The notes below the pieces were generated by a model. It ran no database searches and was not told the DNA's origin. It was given only the letters and a program-made list of their open reading frames with translations. DNA of 5,119 nucleotides from Nitrososphaerales archaeon (GTDB lineage: Archaea > Thermoproteota > Nitrososphaeria > Nitrososphaerales > Nitrososphaeraceae): the NCBI GenBank assembly GCA_029237515.1, contig JARBAV010000488.1:1-5119 (forward strand). Reading direction: 5' to 3'. The position numbers and the translations under genes were made by a program. The stretch's first letter is position 1. Each line of letters opens with the position of its first letter. Below are positions 1 to 5,119 of this stretch, in pieces.

Positions 1-339
1 CAGAAAAAGCTTGGACAAAAAACTGGAGAAGGCTTCTATTCCTATTCATCAGACAAATACGAGCGCAAAGATCTTGTTCAAGCTGACGCCACAACTTTTG
101 ACCCTATTGTAATGTTGGCGGTTGCTTCAAACAACGCATGTTGGCTTCTCTCCAATGACGTCTGCTCGCAAGCAGACTTAGAGAAGGCGCTCCGTCTTGG
201 TATGGGACTAAAAAAAGAACTTTTGGCGACTGTTCAGGAATTTGGAATAAAGAGAGTCGTTGAAAAATTACAAGAAATGTCCGACAAGTATGGCAAGTTT
301 TACGCCCCTGACCCATATCTTCTCAAATTAGCAGAATAA
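1..339 (+). CDS. 3-hydroxyacyl-CoA dehydrogenase, C-terminal part (5' end outside window)
   Basis: The first 112 visible codons run in frame from base 1 to a TAA at 337-339, so this is the C-terminal end of a longer gene. The first 15 residues carry the G-x-K-T-G-E-G-F-Y signature that closes the first 3HCDH helical domain (G5, K7, T8, G9, G11, F12, Y13). From about residue 35 a second helical repeat follows, with an N-N-A-C-W-L-L segment, an A-D-L-E-K-A-L-R-L-G-M segment and a Y-G-K-F-Y-x-P-x-P-Y-L-L ending, as in the second C-terminal domain of NAD-dependent (S)-3-hydroxyacyl-CoA dehydrogenases. The family oxidises 3-hydroxyacyl-CoA to 3-oxoacyl-CoA in the cytosol. In ammonia-oxidising Thaumarchaeota a member serves the 3-hydroxypropionate/4-hydroxybutyrate cycle as 3-hydroxybutyryl-CoA dehydrogenase; that role here is inference, because the NAD-binding domain and catalytic His/Glu lie outside the window. 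The gene converges with the LOG-like gene downstream. Confidence 0.85.
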   Translation, partial: QKKLGQKTGEGFYSYSSDKYERKDLVQADATTFDPIVMLAVASNNACWLLSNDVCSQADLEKALRLGMGLKKELLATVQEFGIKRVVEKLQEMSDKYGKFYAPDPYLLKLAE

Positions 340-344
340 CATAA

Positions 345-374
345 TTGCTGCAGCTGCATCTGCAGCTGCAGCAA
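345..374. repeat. 14-bp perfect inverted repeat (palindrome) after the dehydrogenase stop
   Basis: Bases 345-358 are the exact reverse complement of 361-374, separated by only two bases (TC). The arms consist of CAGCTG and CTGCAG units, so the element is also internally repetitive. It starts five bases after the TAA at 337-339 and lies between two convergent genes. As RNA it would form a very stable GC-rich hairpin on either strand. No T-run follows on either side, so it is not a classical U-tract terminator. It could be a 3'-end or RNA-stability element or a binding site for a dimeric protein. The repeat is certain; its function is unknown. Confidence 0.8.
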
Positions 375-475
375 ATGTGATGAGAATTACACCAATGCCG
401 ACCGCTGGGCCTTCAAAGGGGCAAAGGCTTATCTGAGGTCTGACGACAGACAGAAATTGTGCAGGCTTCGATTTA

Positions 476-982
476 TTAGCTCTTACTATCCTTTAGAATT
501 GCTTGGACTGCAGATTTAGCGTCTGGGGCAGACTCAATTAGCACTCTTTTCCTTTCATCCAGATACTTGCCTGCGTATACTTCAGAAACCCCCCCACTAG
601 GTGAGATTGCAACTATCTTCTTTTTGATCATATAGCCTACAGACATTTCGATAAGCGTTCCAATACCTCCACCTACAGCAATTATTCCGTCAGAGGATGT
701 AGCCACTATGAAATCTCGTGCAAATCCAATACCACTACAAATTACAATATCACAAAATTGATTTGCAAAGCTAAATTTGTCCTGTGGGATAATACCAACC
801 GTATTCCCGTTCGCTTCCTTCGCACCTTTACATGCGGCTTCCATTACTCCTCCAAGACCTCCGCAGATTAGAACCGAGCCGGAAAGCGCGATTTCTTTGC
901 CGACCTTATAGGCTATTTCTCTGGCGACTTCGCTGCAACGGTCATCGTTGTAGCCGATTACGCCTATCTGTAACTTCCGCAC
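476..982 (-). CDS. TIGR00725 / LOG-like Rossmann-fold protein (SLOG superfamily)
   Basis: This 168-residue protein has the signatures of the TIGR00725/LOG-like family: an opening beta strand with G-V-I-G (residues 7-10), a C-G-G-L-G-G-V-M-E segment (40-48), an A-R-D segment (R89), and G-G-G-I-G-T-L-I-E (104-112), which matches the PGGxGTxxE nucleotide/phosphoribose-binding motif of LOG proteins with G in place of P. LOG enzymes cleave the N-glycosidic bond of nucleoside 5'-monophosphates; other relatives include the molybdenum-cofactor carrier protein. R89 and E112 sit where LOG enzymes keep their catalytic Arg and Glu, but the substrate cannot be inferred. The start is GTG at 982-980: an in-frame TAA lies two codons upstream (988-986) and the next in-frame Met is residue 47, which would remove the first strand. 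No Shine-Dalgarno is visible, and a TATA-like box about 30 bases upstream suggests a leaderless mRNA. A run of seven G on the coding strand (589-595) is in frame. It is probably a single-gene unit, divergent from ahcY. Confidence 0.85.
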   Translation of the reverse strand: MRKLQIGVIGYNDDRCSEVAREIAYKVGKEIALSGSVLICGGLGGVMEAACKGAKEANGNTVGIIPQDKFSFANQFCDIVICSGIGFARDFIVATSSDGIIAVGGGIGTLIEMSVGYMIKKKIVAISPSGGVSEVYAGKYLDERKRVLIESAPDAKSAVQAILKDSKS

Positions 983-1007
983 ATCTTACCTAGAATCGAT
1001 CCGATCA

Positions 1008-1015
1008 TCATATAC
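1008..1015 (-). promoter_or_regulatory. TATA-like box for the LOG-like gene
   Basis: On the - strand this reads GTATATGA, preceded by AAG as a weak BRE-like purine stretch. Its centre is about 29 bases before the GTG start at 982, the spacing expected for a leaderless archaeal transcript starting within a few bases of the start codon. No better start or ribosome-binding site is present. Inferred from sequence only. Confidence 0.5.
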
Positions 1016-1322
1016 CTTGCGCTTCCAACTTGAAGTCTGGGTGCCTTACTTGGAGTTGTTCACTGGTCTCAAAAGAATCACTAAAAAGATCTAGTCTTTC
1101 CACTACCAAGTATTCAACTAGGTTACTTGCTTTCCTTTTTCAGTCGATAGCAAACCCAACCCCCTCTCCTTTTTTCCTTCTTGCTTTATCATCTCTTCCC
1201 GATCTTCCTATCGATTTCCGATTTTTCAAGTATGTTACACACGGTGTTATTTTGACAAGCGATAGAACCAGGTTCTCAATATTAGTACAGACTTAACATA
1301 GAACTCATCAAAAGACCCGAAG

Positions 1323-1337
1323 TTAAAATAATATATG
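1323..1337 (+). promoter_or_regulatory. TATA box of ahcY
   Basis: An AT-only stretch (TTAAAATAATATAT, then GG) is the only long one in this gap on the ahcY side. The ATATAT core at 1331-1336 is centred about 27 bases before the ATG at 1361, which fits archaeal TBP-site spacing for a transcript starting at or next to the ATG. No Shine-Dalgarno precedes the start, consistent with leaderless initiation. The alternative core TTAAAATA (1323-1330) would place the transcription start a few bases further upstream. Confidence 0.6.
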
Positions 1338-1360
1338 GCCCGTGTATCGGCAAGCAGTAT

Positions 1361-2614
1361 ATGAGTTATCGTGTTCTTGATGTCTCCTTAGCAAATGAAG
1401 GTAGGAGAAAAATTCAGTGGGCATCGTCCCATATGCCTGTCTTACAGTCTTTGACCAGGCAATATGAAAAAAACAAACCGTTAGAAGGTGTTCGCGTTGC
1501 AGGTTGTCTTCATGTCACAAAAGAAACTGCGGTATTGGTTGAGTCTCTAAAGGCTTTGGGCGCAGAACTTTCTTGGTGCGGTTGTAACCCTCTTAGTACC
1601 CAAGATGACGTGGCCTCATCCCTCGCCGAGGATGACAAAGTATCAATTTATGCCAGTAGAGGTGTATCAACCCAAAAATATTACGAGGACATTCACTCAG
1701 CGATGAAGATTGATCCAAATATAACCATCGATGATGGTGCCGATTTAACGCTAGAGATGCACAAAGATTTTGAAAGATTCAAAACTGTATTTGGTGGCAC
1801 TGAGGAAACAACTACAGGAGTTGTAAGGCTTAGATCTATGGAAAGGGGTGGGATTCTGAAATACCCCATAATTGCTGTAAATGATGCAGAGACAAAACAT
1901 GACTTTGATAATTTCTACGGTACTGGTCAATCAGCATTGGATGGAATTATTCGAGCAACGAACATACTAATATCAGGAAAAAATGTCGTCGTTTCTGGAT
2001 ATGGACACGTGGGCAAAGGAATTGCTCGAAAAGCGTCAGGCTTGGGAGCAAACGTAACCGTTACTGAAGTCGATCCAATTGCTGCTCTGAAAGCAAAGTT
2101 GGATGGGTTTTCAGTTGCAAAAGTCTCGGAGGTAGCGCCTATAGGAGATCTATTTATAACAACAACAGGTTGTAGAGATGTAATCGACTACGAAACAATA
2201 TTGAAGCTAAAGAACGGGGCACTGCTGGCCAATGCGGGGCATTTTAATGTAGAGATTGCAGTGGATGCTCTAGAGAAAAACGCTGCTGCTAAAAATAAGA
2301 TAAACGATCATGTCTATCAATATCAACTGTCAAATGGGAAAGATGTATATCTTATAGCAGAAGGCCGATTGGTAAACCTCGCAGCAGCAGAAGGACATCC
2401 CTCGGAAGTTATGGACATGAGCTTTGCAAATCAACTTCTTTCGGTTATCCGGATCGCACAGAGTCATAGTTCGCTTGAACCCAGAGTATATGAAATTGAA
2501 CGAGAACAAGATATGATCATAGCTGAGGCAAAGCTCCATTCGATGGGAGTATATATTGATCAGCTAACACAAGAGCAACAGAAATACTTGAAGGGTTTTG
2601 ATCAAGGCACTTAG
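1361..2614 (+). CDS. ahcY: S-adenosylhomocysteinase (SAH hydrolase)
   Basis: This 417-residue cytosolic enzyme reversibly splits S-adenosylhomocysteine to adenosine and homocysteine with bound NAD, removing the product inhibitor of SAM-dependent methyltransferases. Family motifs appear in order: L-H-V-T-K-E-T-A (H51, T53, E55), D-D-G-A-D-L-T (124-130), G-T-E-E-T-T-T-G (146-153), V-N-D-x-x-T-K-x-x-F-D-N-x-Y-G with the catalytic K179 and D183, the NAD-binding G-Y-G-H-V-G-K-G-I-A (213-222), N-A-G-H-F-N (H294), and L-V-N-L-A-A-A-E-G-H-P-S (H346). All substrate- and NAD-contacting positions I can align to the human enzyme are conserved. The protein ends shortly after Q-K-Y-L, so it lacks the C-terminal tail with the Lys/Tyr NAD-closing residues of animal enzymes, as is usual for archaeal members. 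The ATG is the first good start and has a TATA box about 27 bases upstream. It appears monocistronic; the tRNA gene lies 135 bases downstream on the same strand. Confidence 0.97.
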   Translation: MSYRVLDVSLANEGRRKIQWASSHMPVLQSLTRQYEKNKPLEGVRVAGCLHVTKETAVLVESLKALGAELSWCGCNPLSTQDDVASSLAEDDKVSIYASRGVSTQKYYEDIHSAMKIDPNITIDDGADLTLEMHKDFERFKTVFGGTEETTTGVVRLRSMERGGILKYPIIAVNDAETKHDFDNFYGTGQSALDGIIRATNILISGKNVVVSGYGHVGKGIARKASGLGANVTVTEVDPIAALKAKLDGFSVAKVSEVAPIGDLFITTTGCRDVIDYETILKLKNGALLANAGHFNVEIAVDALEKNAAAKNKINDHVYQYQLSNGKDVYLIAEGRLVNLAAAEGHPSEVMDMSFANQLLSVIRIAQSHSSLEPRVYEIEREQDMIIAEAKLHSMGVYIDQLTQEQQKYLKGFDQGT

Positions 2615-2707
2615 CTCTACAACTCTGATTTGCCTTCGCGGATAAACCAACCTTAAAGAATAGATGAGACGAAGTCGTGTGAAATATATTGAAATACACT
2701 GCCTACC

Positions 2708-2716
2708 ATTATAATA
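2708..2716 (+). promoter_or_regulatory. TATA-like box upstream of tRNA-Val
   Basis: ATTATAATA is the best TATA match before the tRNA gene. Its centre is about 38 bases before the mature 5' end at 2750, so transcription would start near 2738 and give a short leader of about a dozen bases for RNase P to remove. The rest of the ahcY-tRNA gap (2615-2749) shows no gene and no clear T-run terminator. Confidence 0.4.
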
Positions 2717-2749
2717 GACGGTGTGATAGGTAGCCTTACGACAAGAATT

Positions 2750-2824
2750 GGATGGGTAGTCTAGCCCGGTTATGATACCTGTCTCACACACAGGTGATCG
2801 AGAGTTCAAATCTCTCCCCATCCA
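2750..2824 (+). tRNA. tRNA-Val (anticodon CAC), intronless
   Basis: A full cloverleaf can be drawn by hand. The acceptor stem is 2750-2756 with 2817-2823, all seven pairs Watson-Crick, and the discriminator is A2824. The D arm begins G-T-C-T at 2759, with GG at 2768-2769. The anticodon stem is CCTGT (2778-2782) with ACAGG (2790-2794), and the loop C-T-C-A-C-A-C gives anticodon CAC (2785-2787) with T33 and A37. The variable region has five bases. The T stem GAGAG (2800-2804) pairs with CTCTC (2812-2816) around a TTCAAAT loop. CAC reads the Val codon GUG. No intron is present and the 3' CCA is not encoded, so it must be added by CCA-transferase. The only weak spots are a T-T opposition at 13-22 and a G-T pair at 10-25 in the D stem. 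Confidence 0.95.
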
Positions 2825-2839
2825 CTGGACTGAGATGAG

Positions 2840-2845
2840 AAAAAA
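2840..2845 (-). terminator. Candidate U-tract terminator for the Sec61-beta/DUF2070 unit
   Basis: On the - strand this is a run of six T about 115 bases after the DUF2070 stop, and the last T-rich stretch before the strand opposite the tRNA gene. Archaeal RNA polymerase often terminates at U-tracts without a hairpin. The gap 2825-2958 also has smaller T-clusters closer to the stop, so the exact end is uncertain. Confidence 0.3.
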
Positions 2846-2958
2846 TAGTCTTCGCCTTGATTTCGTTAGACACCAATTCTAAATGGATACAATGTAAATC
2901 AATTTCAAACTAAAGATAACAAATGCAATCATAGGTTTTCAGCGCTTCTTTTCACAAT

Positions 2959-4758
2959 TCAAGTCAGCAAAGTCATACTAACAAAGGTCACCGCCAAGGC
3001 ACACAAGAATATTTTTGTTAGCCTCATTGATCTATCCAATGCAGATGAGTAATCGTCTAGCTGTTTTGCCCCCATCACCTTTATACTCGATATGGCAGAG
3101 TACAACTCCAGAGACGACGATTCAGCTGACTCCATTGCTTGATGTGATAATGCTTGAAATGCTTCTACGATCGAATCCTCCTTGCTAAGCTCTCCAAGTG
3201 CGAAGTAGCCATTCCTAGTCCTTTTACCTGAAGTACTGTGGGTGTCCGAAGTACAGATTTCTACCATATGATGTTCTTGGCTTTCCAGTTTTTTCAAAAG
3301 CTTTTCACGAAGGCCATTCTTCATGTTATTAGAATCGGCCCAGCCTAGCAAGCTCCACTTATTATCAATGCACAACGCAAGGACGGCCAATCCAGACTCG
3401 CCCAAATCGTCCTGAAAAGCAGCTCCCACGGGGATATCCTTAATATTGGCGTACCCTGCTCGAAACGGATATTCTACTGCAGCGACTAGTTTGTCCAAAC
3501 AGTGCTCCGCAGTCCTCAGCAGTTGATCTGTTTGCGGGGCATCCAATGAAACACCCATAGCATTATGACTATCAATTAAAAGCAAGGAATCAAACCCAAT
3601 CTTCTTGGAGTAATGATTAAGTTGAGAGAGAACTGAATATGGAACGTCCTCCATGCCTTTTGGGGACATGGACAGAATTAGCATACAGACTCTGTCAAAT
3701 CTTATTCCTGTCACGCTGCAGTGGCCATCCTCAACTCTGACCGGCCTAGAACAACGGCTATGTGAGGAGAGCTTTTTTGCTGATTTGAGGCTTGTCAAAT
3801 ATCTGTCCACCTCTTTCTTAGAGGGAATATTCAATGCATGGTCAGATACACCATGTAGAACCATCGCCCTTCCAGAAAATGCATTGTATAAAACATAGGG
3901 TAGATTGCTGCCTCCCACAGACAGGAAAGGGCCAGGATGGACTTCAGGGATAACAAGTGAGTATCCATTGGTCTTGTTAAGTGAGAATTTCATCATGAAC
4001 GTAGAGACAGGTTTTTCGTCTGCTTTTTCTTCGGCGATCCGCTCAAACCTTGTTCCGTCTTTTTCGGTCCAAGCAGCCAAGAAGGCCTGCAAGACTTCAA
4101 ACGTACTCTTGATCTCTGGCCTTCCCGCACGATCGGCTAAAATGGCCCAGCTGATCCCCATGGCGACAATAGCCAACCCGTATCCAAGCGCAACTGGGTT
4201 AGAAAACACCTCAGGGATAAATTGAAGCGGCATAAAGAAAAAGAGAATGGTAAATGGCGCGATCAATCCTACAAGGATGGCTCGGACCAATGTTGCGCCA
4301 AAAACAGATTTAAACATACATATTCTAAAACCAGCCACGAAAAGGAGTCCTTCGAGTAGATAACTGGTGTTGGCTGCATTCCCATTACTCCCTATTAAAT
4401 TTGGAACCAGCATTCCAATAATCAAGGTAAGAAGCCAGATAAGGTATGAGAACGCAGATACGTGAAAGATTTTAGATAGTTTGCTAAGGGAAGTCCCTTT
4501 CAGAAGTGTGTAGTCCAGGTACGTTAGCGCGAATAGAGCAACATTACCCACTACAACGTAATAAATGAGATAATGATAGTTATCAAATCCAACACCGGTT
4601 ACGTAGGCATTTGTGAGGACAACAAGGGCAGTAAAAGCGCAACAGGTAATTACAAAAGACGCCTTGCTTGTAGATGGATTAAGCTTGGTTAGAGCCCATC
4701 TTTTGTGTATGTTTGAAACGCTATCCTCTGCCTGACTATACATAAAAAGTGACTTCAC
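2959..4758 (-). CDS. DUF2070 family polytopic membrane protein
   Basis: This 599-residue protein matches my recollection of the archaeal DUF2070 family, whose function is not known to me. Residues 33-207 hold about six hydrophobic segments (roughly 33-53, 62-82, 100-118, 132-150, 155-178, 186-207). A large soluble domain covers about 215-580, and a last hydrophobic helix (582-598) ends the protein. Basic residues before segment 1 and after segments 2, 4 and 6 put the soluble domain in the cytosol by the positive-inside rule. The soluble domain opens with P-E-V-H-P-G-P-F-x-x-V-G-G-S-N-L-P (271-287), then L-H-G-V-S-D-H (301-307), D-S-H-N (396-399) and S-D-T-H (504-507). These His/Asp pairs could form a metal or catalytic site, but that is inference. 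The start is GTG at 4758-4756, which overlaps the Sec61-beta TGA by 4 bases (GTGA), so translation is probably coupled. An ATG at residue 6 (4743-4741) is the alternative start. There is no Shine-Dalgarno. Confidence 0.85.
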   Translation of the reverse strand: MKSLFMYSQAEDSVSNIHKRWALTKLNPSTSKASFVITCCAFTALVVLTNAYVTGVGFDNYHYLIYYVVVGNVALFALTYLDYTLLKGTSLSKLSKIFHVSAFSYLIWLLTLIIGMLVPNLIGSNGNAANTSYLLEGLLFVAGFRICMFKSVFGATLVRAILVGLIAPFTILFFFMPLQFIPEVFSNPVALGYGLAIVAMGISWAILADRAGRPEIKSTFEVLQAFLAAWTEKDGTRFERIAEEKADEKPVSTFMMKFSLNKTNGYSLVIPEVHPGPFLSVGGSNLPYVLYNAFSGRAMVLHGVSDHALNIPSKKEVDRYLTSLKSAKKLSSHSRCSRPVRVEDGHCSVTGIRFDRVCMLILSMSPKGMEDVPYSVLSQLNHYSKKIGFDSLLLIDSHNAMGVSLDAPQTDQLLRTAEHCLDKLVAAVEYPFRAGYANIKDIPVGAAFQDDLGESGLAVLALCIDNKWSLLGWADSNNMKNGLREKLLKKLESQEHHMVEICTSDTHSTSGKRTRNGYFALGELSKEDSIVEAFQALSHQAMESAESSSLELYSAISSIKVMGAKQLDDYSSALDRSMRLTKIFLCALAVTFVSMTLLT

Positions 4759-4925
4759 ACAGGGAATACTAGACGAATGAGGATGGAAACGCCAATTATC
4801 CCTCCTGCTATCCCAAGTACTAATTCGGGTTTAATCTTGACTCCCTTAGTCTCATCTTCAAAGAATCGAAGTAACCCCGCACTGGATGCCGGAAGTGGTG
4901 CATTCTTTTTCTTGCTGCTGCTCAT
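4755..4925 (-). CDS. Preprotein translocase subunit Sec61-beta (SecG-equivalent)
   Basis: This is a 56-residue tail-anchored subunit of the archaeal SecYE-beta translocon, which moves proteins across or into the cytoplasmic membrane. The short N-terminus has S-S-S-K-K-K (2-7), then the conserved L-P-x-S-S-A-G-L-L-R-F-F-E-D-E-T-K-G block (residues 11-28), a P-E-L turn (33-35), and one transmembrane helix to the end (about 35-55). Length and motif order match archaeal Sec61-beta, which is usually 50-60 residues, and this sets the ATG start at 4925-4923. The same frame is open upstream to a stop at 5084-5082, giving up to 52 extra residues with possible starts at 5081 (GTG) and 5069 (ATG). That extension has no match to the family as I know it, but a TATA-like box sits about 30 bases before the 5069 ATG, so it cannot be dismissed. 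The stop overlaps the GTG of the DUF2070 gene, implying a two-gene operon. Confidence 0.9.
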   Translation of the reverse strand: MSSSKKKNAPLPASSAGLLRFFEDETKGVKIKPELVLGIAGGIIGVSILIRLVFPV

Positions 4926-4952
4926 TCCTACAGGTTGGTGGACCTTAACACG

Positions 4953-4960
4953 GTTAACTA
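4953..4960 (-). promoter_or_regulatory. Possible proximal promoter of Sec61-beta
   Basis: On the - strand this reads TAGTTAACC, a weak TATA-like element about 30 bases before the ATG at 4925. It would give a nearly leaderless mRNA for the 56-residue form. It is a poorer TATA match than the distal element at 5096-5101, and the two candidates are mutually informative about the true start. Confidence 0.3.
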
Positions 4961-5095
4961 GATTCCGATTAGGATTTGAGGTTGATTGTACTGCAGGTTC
5001 ACTAAGTTCGGTTGGCTCAATCATGCAGCGACTATTGCATAAAGGAATGAGACACACAGTAGACATCATGACAATCCACACTCATCAGGCAAGGC

Positions 5096-5101
5096 TTAAA
5101 A
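5096..5101 (-). promoter_or_regulatory. Distal TATA-like box upstream of Sec61-beta
   Basis: On the - strand TTTTAA follows CTTAC and is centred about 30 bases before an in-frame ATG pair (5069-5064). If it is the main promoter, the mRNA either has a leader of about 145 bases before the 4925 ATG or encodes an N-terminally extended Sec61-beta. It lies close to the window edge, so the upstream context is missing. Confidence 0.35.
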
Positions 5102-5119
5102 GTAAGAATTGGGGAAATA

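Larger units (their letters stand above)
983..1360. other. 378-base divergent intergenic region
   Basis: This lies between the LOG-like gene (-) and ahcY (+). TATA-like elements sit near both ends. The middle (about 1120-1235) is strongly pyrimidine-rich on the + strand. An 88-codon TTG-start frame on + (1030-1296) is Ser/Leu/Phe-rich, resembles no family I know and follows the pyrimidine bias, so I do not call it a gene. On the - strand there is a 43-codon open stretch (1139-1008) with protein-like composition but no good start. No tRNA or recognisable structured RNA is visible. Its length is more than two promoters need, so a small RNA or decayed gene remains possible. Confidence 0.6.

Noticed and set aside
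377..443. Possible C/D-box sRNA: GTGATGA at 377-383 and CTGA at 433-436 or 440-443.
   Set aside because: A single C-box match is expected by chance in a window of this size; no convincing D' and C' pair lies between, and there is no closing terminal stem.
337..478. Minus-strand open frame through the palindrome encoding an Ala-rich hydrophobic stretch resembling a membrane helix, ending near the dehydrogenase stop.
   Set aside because: No ATG, GTG or TTG start in frame outside the LOG-like gene; the Ala run is a by-product of the GCAGCT repeat.
1085..1099. Short imperfect palindrome AAAGA-TCTAG-TCTTT in the divergent region as an operator.
   Set aside because: Five-base arms only, far from both TATA boxes, no second copy.
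1118..1192. 24-residue minus-strand ORF with ATG and a purine-rich stretch before it.
   Set aside because: Too short, Lys/Gly-rich from biased DNA, no promoter spacing or family match.
1030..1296. 88-codon + strand frame starting at TTG.
   Set aside because: Ser/Leu/Phe-rich composition follows the pyrimidine bias of the DNA, it has no recognisable domain and a weak start, and it has no TATA box at leaderless spacing.
2703..2733. CTACC/GGTAG inverted repeat around the tRNA TATA-like box.
   Set aside because: Only five pairs with a loop of about 21 bases; expected by chance.
5023..5119. + strand frame from ATG 5023 open to the window edge, divergent from Sec61-beta.
   Set aside because: It overlaps the putative Sec61-beta promoter region, no TATA box precedes it at leaderless spacing, the frame is also open upstream without reason, and the residues match nothing I know. 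More sequence is needed to decide.

Overview
The window looks like chromosomal DNA of a Thaumarchaeota/Nitrososphaeria-type archaeon. The evidence is a Sec61-beta protein of archaeal type, a DUF2070 membrane protein (an archaeal family), an archaeal S-adenosylhomocysteinase without the C-terminal tail of the animal enzyme, a tRNA gene with no encoded CCA, GTG starts, and TATA-like boxes about 27-30 bases before start codons instead of Shine-Dalgarno sites. Placement below phylum level is inference. No mobile element, CRISPR array or rRNA is visible.

Layout: (1) 1-339 (+) is the C-terminal end of a 3-hydroxyacyl-CoA dehydrogenase that began before the window. (2) 340-475 is a short convergent gap with a 14-bp perfect inverted repeat directly after the stop codon. 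(3) 476-982 (-) is a TIGR00725/LOG-like Rossmann protein starting at GTG. (4) 983-1360 is a divergent intergenic region with a TATA-like element near each end and a pyrimidine-rich middle. (5) 1361-2614 (+) is S-adenosylhomocysteinase (ahcY). (6) 2750-2824 (+) is an intronless tRNA-Val(CAC). (7) 2959-4758 (-) is a 599-residue DUF2070 membrane protein, overlapped by 4 bases (GTGA) with the upstream Sec61-beta gene, 4755-4925 (-). (8) 4926-5119 is upstream of Sec61-beta and holds a second, more distal TATA-like element.

How they work together: most of these are independent housekeeping genes (CoA-thioester beta-oxidation or carbon-fixation chemistry, methyl-cycle recycling, translation). The functionally suggestive pair is Sec61-beta with DUF2070: the 4-base overlap implies one transcript and coupled translation of a translocon subunit and an uncharacterised polytopic membrane protein with a His/Asp-rich, probably cytosolic domain. 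I did not find a clearly new multi-gene system. The best leads are the DUF2070 protein and its link to the translocon, the start-site ambiguity of Sec61-beta, and the palindrome at 345-374.
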